A stretch of 64,000 nucleotides of DNA from an uncultured bacterium (lineage in GTDB: Bacteria > Cyanobacteriota > Vampirovibrionia > Gastranaerophilales > Gastranaerophilaceae). The notes under the pieces were generated by a model. It saw only the letters and a list, made by a program, of their open reading frames with translations, was not told where the DNA came from and searched no databases. Below are positions 59,586-64,000 of this stretch, in pieces (the first letter of the stretch is position 1; every line of letters begins with the position of its first letter). The stretch covers positions 29,515 through 93,514 of the forward strand of contig CASDOW010000012.1 in assembly GCA_949282195.1 (NCBI GenBank). The letters are read 5' to 3'. A program made the translations under genes and the position numbers.

Positions 59586-61723
59586 TTATCTCTTACTTCA
59601 AAAGAAATTTCCCAGCCGTCATCTGTATTTTGTTGTTGTGCGTTTTCTTTTTTAATCGGATTTTCTTTGTTTGGGTTTTCTTGTTTAATTTCTTCTTTTG
59701 TAGTTTCTTGTTCTATTATTTCTTCAATTTCTTCTTTATTTTCAATTTCTATTTGTTCGGTTTCTTGGCTCTCTTCAACAGAAGGCGCTGGTTCTAAATC
59801 GATGTATTTTGCGTCAAATTCAGCTTTTTTTGAATAATCTTCTATTTTTTCTATTTTATATTCTTTATAGCTTTCTTCTTTTGGTTGTTTTTCGGTCATT
59901 ATGTCGTTTAGGCTTTTATCTTTTAATTCTTTTAAAGAGATTTCCCTGATATCAGATTCATCTAAAGGAAGCCAAAAACCAAAAATTGAACCTTCGTTTA
60001 GTTTTGATTTAACAAATACTTTTCCTTGGTGGTGCTTTTCAATTGCCACTTTGACAAGGTGTAGTCCAAGACCTGTACCTTTAATTGTGTGAACTTGATT
60101 TTCAATTCTGTAAAATCTTTCAAAAATCATTTTTTGGTGTTCGATTGAAATTCCAATGCCGTTATCTTCAACAGTAACTTCCAAATATTTAGGATTGTGG
60201 GCAATTTCAGCTCTGATTTTAATTCTTGAATCATTAGGAGAATATTTGATAGCATTTGTGATTAAATTGCTCATAACACGCTCTATACTTTGAGTGTTGT
60301 ATGAAAGCATAGGCAAGTTTTCTTCTTTGATAAAAGTAATTGAAATATTTTTTTCGTCAGCTAAAACTTTATGACTTTGAGCGATTTTGTTAATCGTTTC
60401 TGTTATATCTTGTTTTTCTTTTTCTAATTCATTTCCGGATTCCAACCTTGAAAAATCAAGAATGTCATTAACCATTTTATTTAGTCTTATAACTTCTTGA
60501 TTGATTGTTCCGATAAACTCTTTTTGTTCGTTAAAGTTGAATTGTTCGCCATAATTATATAGTGTATCGGCATATGAGCTTAATATTGTAACAGGAGTCC
60601 TTAATTCGTGGGAAACATTGGAAATAAAGTCATTTTTTAATCTGTCTACTTCTGCTTCTTTTGTTATATCAATCAAAACGATGATATAACCAAGATAATC
60701 GTGCATTTTTGAATACATTGGAGAAATTATTGATTTAATTATTCTGTTGTCAACATTAATATTGAATTCCAGCGGTTTTTTCTCTATTACATCCAAAGGG
60801 GTGTTTTTAAAGATTGAAATTTTATCTCTAAAACATAATTCTCCTGTTGAATCACAGTATTCTTGAATTGAAGTGTTGAGGATTTCAGCTTCTGAACCGT
60901 TAAGGATTTTTTGAGCAGCTGAATTAATCATAGAAATTTTATCGTAGTTATCGCAAACAACAACGCCGTTTGCTATGCTCATCAATACTGCTTCCAGCTT
61001 ATTTCTTTCAACTGTTAATTGGTCAATATTTTGTTCTTCGTAGTTGTGGAGTTTTTTTGACATGTCGTTGAATGCGTCAAAAAGTTCTTTAATTTCGCCT
61101 GAAGCTTGGTTGTAGTTTAATACTGTTCCAAATTTTCCTTGTTCGATTTCTTTAACGCCATGATGTAGAAGAGTTAGTTCTCGCCTGATTAAAAAAGCAT
61201 TTGCTAAAATAACAAGCGTAAATACAAGCCAAATTGCACTAAAAACGGTTAAAAGAGAGTTTTTGGTTGTGTGGGTAACATTTTTGGCTAAATCGGCAGA
61301 TAAACCTACTTCAACCGTGCCAACTACTTTTCCGTTTTGGTCCAACATTGGAGATGAGATATTTGTGTCTGCTTTTTGTGCACGCTTGTTATAGTTTTCA
61401 ATGGTTGAATAAATTACATCTCCAACTTTATTTTTAAATGTTATATATGAGATATCGTCAGTAGATGAAAGAATGGAATTAACATGTGTTTTAATAAAGC
61501 CAAGCGCAGTAGGGTTTGAAGTTGCTTGTGTAATTTCATAGTTTTGTACCGCAAGAGTTTTGGTTAAAAGTTGTCCAAAACTTCTATAGCTTTCATCTAA
61601 TTCTATCTTGATTTTGTTAACCGCCCAAAGGGCAATTGCTACGATTAGACTTGTTGAGATAATGAGGGCTGTAACAATAAGTTTGTTTTGGGTAGTCAAA
61701 TCAATATTAAATTTTTTCTTCAT
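59582..61723 (-). CDS. Membrane sensor histidine kinase with acidic tail
   Basis: A 713-residue two-component sensor. A membrane helix (~14-32), a periplasmic sensor (~33-150) and a second helix (~158-178) precede a HAMP domain (~180-235), a PAS domain (~240-355), HisKA with His near 371 in VSHELRTPV, and HATPase with NAIKYSPND and GTGLGLHLV. After the kinase (~600) there is an unusual ~110-residue Glu/Lys-rich tail that looks disordered. TACAAT (61736-61731, minus) fits a nearly leaderless start. No response regulator lies next to it. Confidence 0.92.
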   Translation of the reverse strand: MKKKFNIDLTTQNKLIVTALIISTSLIVAIALWAVNKIKIELDESYRSFGQLLTKTLAVQNYEITQATSNPTALGFIKTHVNSILSSTDDISYITFKNKVGDVIYSTIENYNKRAQKADTNISSPMLDQNGKVVGTVEVGLSADLAKNVTHTTKNSLLTVFSAIWLVFTLVILANAFLIRRELTLLHHGVKEIEQGKFGTVLNYNQASGEIKELFDAFNDMSKKLHNYEEQNIDQLTVERNKLEAVLMSIANGVVVCDNYDKISMINSAAQKILNGSEAEILNTSIQEYCDSTGELCFRDKISIFKNTPLDVIEKKPLEFNINVDNRIIKSIISPMYSKMHDYLGYIIVLIDITKEAEVDRLKNDFISNVSHELRTPVTILSSYADTLYNYGEQFNFNEQKEFIGTINQEVIRLNKMVNDILDFSRLESGNELEKEKQDITETINKIAQSHKVLADEKNISITFIKEENLPMLSYNTQSIERVMSNLITNAIKYSPNDSRIKIRAEIAHNPKYLEVTVEDNGIGISIEHQKMIFERFYRIENQVHTIKGTGLGLHLVKVAIEKHHQGKVFVKSKLNEGSIFGFWLPLDESDIREISLKELKDKSLNDIMTEKQPKEESYKEYKIEKIEDYSKKAEFDAKYIDLEPAPSVEESQETEQIEIENKEEIEEIIEQETTKEEIKQENPNKENPIKKENAQQQNTDDGWEISFEVRDN

Positions 61724-61757
61724 AGTAGAAATTGTAACATAATATAAATTTTTAATA

Positions 61758-61770
61758 TATACTGATTATA
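61758..61770 (+). promoter_or_regulatory. Promoter of smpB, leaderless type
   Basis: TATACT at 61758-61763; the +1 seven bases on falls at 61770, the first base of the ATG. No ribosome site is present. Confidence 0.55.
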
Positions 61771-62231
61771 TGAAAAAAGAAACAAAAACACATGAAAAAT
61801 TAATTGCTTCAAACAAAAAGGCATATTTTGACTACAATCTTTTTGACAGCTACGAAGCAGGTATTTGCCTTTTAGGCACTGAAATTAAATCAATCAGAAA
61901 AGGGCAGATTAATCTTAAAGACAGTTATATTAAAATAACCGATAATCTTGAAGCATATTTAATTAATTGTCATATATCGCCTTATGAATTTGGTAATATT
62001 TACAATCATGACGCTAAAAGAGATAGAAAACTTTTATTAAACAAAAAGGAAATCTTAAAAATTTTAAACAAGGTTAAACAAGAACAATACACAATTGTTC
62101 CAACTAAGATGTTTTTTTCCGGTCGCTGGGCAAAGCTTGAAATCGCTCTTGCAAAGGGTAAGAAGCTATATGATAAAAGAGAATCTATCAAGAAAAAAGA
62201 TATACAAAGAGATATTCAAAGGATGAGATAA
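61770..62231 (+). CDS. smpB: SsrA-binding protein SmpB
   Basis: SmpB carries tmRNA into stalled ribosomes. The 153 residues are standard: NKKAYFDYNLFDSYEAGICL, GTEIKSIRKGQINLKDSYI, ISPYEFGN and the basic C-terminal tail (KKLYDKRESIKKKD). It has a leaderless-type start. pheA follows after 2 bases. Confidence 0.96.
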   Translation: MKKETKTHEKLIASNKKAYFDYNLFDSYEAGICLLGTEIKSIRKGQINLKDSYIKITDNLEAYLINCHISPYEFGNIYNHDAKRDRKLLLNKKEILKILNKVKQEQYTIVPTKMFFSGRWAKLEIALAKGKKLYDKRESIKKKDIQRDIQRMR

Positions 62232-62233
62232 TA

Positions 62234-63052
62234 TTGAATAAATTATATTTTTTGGGTCCAAAAGGTACATATTCTGAAATTGCCGCAAATAAGATTGCAT
62301 CAATGTTAAAAGAGGAATATATTTTAGAATCTGTTTCTACTATTGCAAAAATTGTTGAAGTTTTGGGTCTTAATGATAGAAATATAGGTGTTTTACCTAT
62401 TGAAAACTCGATTGAAGGAATTGTCCGCCAAAGTCTTGACAGCTTATATCTTTCAGATGTTAAAATTCAAGCTCAGACTGATATTAAAATTGAACATTGT
62501 CTTTTTTCAAAAGGAAAAAAAGAAGATATTAAACATATAATTTCTCACCCGCAAGCATTGGCGCAAGCGCAAAAATATATCTTAGAAAATTTTGATAAAA
62601 ATATTGATTTAATTGAGTCATCTTCAACAGCATGTGCTGCGGTGACATTGGAAAATAAAGATAATACATATGCTGCTATTTGCTCTTTTGACAAAGGAAA
62701 AGAGCTGAAACTAAATTTGTTAGATAAAAATATAGGTGATGTTAAAGATAATAAAACCAGATTTGTTTTGGTTTCTTTAAAAGAAGTTGATTTTAATGTG
62801 CCAAAAACAAGAACTTCTATTGCTTTTAATACAAAAAATGAATCAGGTGCGTTATTAAAAGTATTAAAAATATTTTATAAATATAATTTAAATTTGATAT
62901 ATCTTGAATCGCGCCCTTCTAAAAGAGTTTTTGGCGAATATAATTTTTTTGCGGATATTGATAGAGGGGTAAGCGAAATCAAGGAAGCCATAGAAGAAAT
63001 TAAACAAGAATGTAATTATTACAGACTTCTTGGTTCTTATCCCGTTGTATAG
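62234..63052 (+). CDS. pheA: Prephenate dehydratase
   Basis: PheA makes phenylpyruvate for phenylalanine. The 272-residue protein has the catalytic domain (FLGPKGTYSEIAA, LPIENSIEGIV, SHPQALAQ, ESSSTACAAV, TRFVLVS) and a C-terminal ACT domain (NESGALLKVLKIF, LESRPSKRVFGEY) for feedback by Phe. There is no chorismate-mutase part. The start is TTG, after an AGGA site inside the smpB end. With tyrA this covers both branches from prephenate. Confidence 0.95.
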   Translation: MNKLYFLGPKGTYSEIAANKIASMLKEEYILESVSTIAKIVEVLGLNDRNIGVLPIENSIEGIVRQSLDSLYLSDVKIQAQTDIKIEHCLFSKGKKEDIKHIISHPQALAQAQKYILENFDKNIDLIESSSTACAAVTLENKDNTYAAICSFDKGKELKLNLLDKNIGDVKDNKTRFVLVSLKEVDFNVPKTRTSIAFNTKNESGALLKVLKIFYKYNLNLIYLESRPSKRVFGEYNFFADIDRGVSEIKEAIEEIKQECNYYRLLGSYPVV

Positions 63053-63084
63053 ATTAAATTTTAAAAATGTAGTATTATAGATTT

Positions 63085-63585
63085 ATGTTAAATTTTTTGA
63101 CACCAAAAAGTAAAATACAACTTCACACTATAAGAGAAATTCCATTGAATTCTGTTGAAATAATGGGCGTGGCCCAGATTAACCCTTATTGTAATTATGT
63201 TTCAGAACAAAAGGATATTTTTTTCACAGTTGTGAGTTTTGCTTATGGCTCAAGGGATTACGATGAAAAAGAAGGTATGGTTTTATCTAAATATTTTACG
63301 GTAAAAAAGTGCCCAAAATGCAAGAAAGTTGAACTAATCCCTGTTAGAATGAGGATAAATCTTGATTTGGTTTATCAAAAGCACGAAGAAGAAATTGCAT
63401 ACGACGCTTTTGAAGAAAATCCTTCCCGCCGCAGATTTCCGACGGTTGTGAATGCGTATTGCAATAATTGTTCGTCATGCTTTGAAATAAGGATTAAATC
63501 TTGCGATTGTTGGATTAAGGAAGCCAAGAAAATCAAAGAAGCAGATTTGGTTACAAAAGAGTGGGAAGAATACAATATAGATTGA
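63085..63585 (+). CDS. Zinc-ribbon-like protein (hypothetical)
   Basis: A 166-residue protein I do not recognise. Two Cys pairs, CPKC (~73-76) and CNNC (~126-129), look like a split zinc ribbon; the last pair CDCW is close by. Residues between are charged and helix-prone. The upstream -10-like TATTAT (63073-63078) puts +1 on the ATG. No partner is evident. Confidence 0.6.
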   Translation: MLNFLTPKSKIQLHTIREIPLNSVEIMGVAQINPYCNYVSEQKDIFFTVVSFAYGSRDYDEKEGMVLSKYFTVKKCPKCKKVELIPVRMRINLDLVYQKHEEEIAYDAFEENPSRRRFPTVVNAYCNNCSSCFEIRIKSCDCWIKEAKKIKEADLVTKEWEEYNID

Positions 63586-63632
63586 ATTTTTAAGTTTTTT
63601 TAAAAAATAATAAAAAAATTGAAAAAAAGTGC

Positions 63633-63663
63633 TTGCAAAATTTTTTTTATGTTTTATTATAAT
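63633..63663 (+). promoter_or_regulatory. Candidate upstream promoter (P1) of a stable-RNA operon
   Basis: TTGCAA (63633-63638) and TATAAT (63658-63663) with a 19-base spacer, or TATTAT (63655-63660) with 16. The sequence before is very A-rich, as in UP elements. Confidence 0.5.
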
Positions 63664-63731
63664 GTCTACGAGCAATTGAGCTCAACTAAGTCTCACCACA
63701 AGTTAATTAAATAAAAAATAAAAAAAACTTG

Positions 63732-63760
63732 TTGACAAAAAAAATTTGAAGTGATAACTT
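63732..63760 (+). promoter_or_regulatory. Candidate downstream promoter (P2) of a stable-RNA operon
   Basis: A perfect TTGACA (63732-63737), a 17-base spacer and TAACTT (63755-63760), extended by TG at 63752-63753. Perfect -35 boxes are rare in this window, which marks it as strong. Confidence 0.65.
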
Positions 63761-64000
63761 AGTAAATGCGCAAGGTTCAAGGCGCAGTTAAGAACAGGAA
63801 TGAAATAAATAATTTTTTTTGCCTGCACAAACAAGTTTAATCAAACTTGCACATTGAAAACAGAATATCATATCTATCAATTACTATGTTAAGATAGACT
63901 CAGAGTTTTACTTCTAACTAAAACAAAAAGTCAAACAATAACCAACAAATCAGTTCTTAACCAATTTAATTGATACCTAAATACAAACGACAAATACCTG
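63761..64000 (+). other. Probable rRNA operon leader, no gene inside the window
   Basis: No coding frame. A hairpin CAAGTTT-AATC-AAACTTG occupies 63832-63849. A boxA-like TGCACATTGAAAAC follows at 63848-63861, close to antitermination elements in rRNA leaders. The rest is AT-rich and open. The gene itself would start after 64000, so the identity is inference. Confidence 0.45.

Noticed and set aside
1..64000. CRISPR arrays, tRNA genes, insertion sequences or prophage genes
   Set aside because: No regularly spaced repeats, no cloverleaf sequence, no transposase or integrase motifs were seen on either strand.

Overview
The window looks like a chromosomal segment of an uncultured, AT-rich, diderm, fermentative bacterium. 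Standard stop codons fit every gene. An outer-membrane porin-like barrel and an LptF/LptG permease argue for a diderm envelope. FocA, a PFL-activating enzyme, a reverse rubrerythrin and a membrane-bound hydrogenase-related complex argue for an anaerobe. FliN and an axial-like protein hint at flagella or a related export machine. Small proteins with an aromatic-x-F-[K/R]-G-E motif after a short basic N-terminus remind me of gut Gastranaerophilales (Vampirovibrionia/Melainabacteria). That placement is an inference; no rRNA gene lies inside the window to test it.

Layout. 1-4.1 kb: a secreted small protein, a small F-x-F-R-G-E protein, der, plsY, a Gly/Ala-rich protein and an XRE regulator flanked by an exact 17-bp direct repeat. 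4.1-14 kb (minus strand): a divergent GH13 glycosidase and a six-gene operon for a complex I / group 4 hydrogenase-related membrane complex whose catalytic subunit has lost the Ni-Fe cysteines (Ehr-like). 14-21.7 kb: coaE, a Bax inhibitor-1 protein, recJ, fliN, a ThiF-type E1 enzyme, a TPR protein, wecB and a glycosyltransferase. 21.7-29.3 kb: gyrA, two tandem thymidylate-kinase-like genes, a membrane protein overlapping miaA, a secreted protein and an LD-carboxypeptidase. 29.25-29.97 kb is a decayed gap with remnants of a duplicated small gene. 30-41.7 kb: a TSCPD protein, pgeF, a TPR/NHL protein, tsaD, an operon of DUF1015, glgX-type debranching enzyme and a DUF815 ATPase, a Gly/Ala-rich protein, an SDR, an RWYxKN-repeat protein, HU, a HExxH protease and a periplasmic coiled coil. 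41.7-50.3 kb: porin, focA with a CRP/FNR-type palindrome, an axial-like protein, pflA, reverse rubrerythrin, an isocitrate-dehydrogenase-type enzyme with an aconitase-type small subunit, tyrA and lptF/G. 50.3-63.6 kb: a helical-repeat protein, proA, proB, ald, an S4 protein, a PfkB kinase, recF, a GH57 enzyme, a histidine kinase, smpB, pheA and a zinc-ribbon protein. The last 0.4 kb looks like the tandem promoters and leader of a stable-RNA (probably rRNA) operon that starts beyond the window.

How the parts fit. The GH13, GH57, GlgX-type and glycan genes point to storage-polysaccharide or starch use. PflA and FocA point to pyruvate-formate fermentation. The Ehr-like complex may couple an unidentified redox reaction to ion translocation. 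ProA/ProB, Ald, TyrA and PheA cover parts of amino-acid synthesis.

Two genome-style features recur. Many genes start exactly where an extended or plain -10 box would place +1, with no Shine-Dalgarno, so leaderless transcripts look common. Several convergent gene pairs overlap or abut at their stop codons with no terminator between them.
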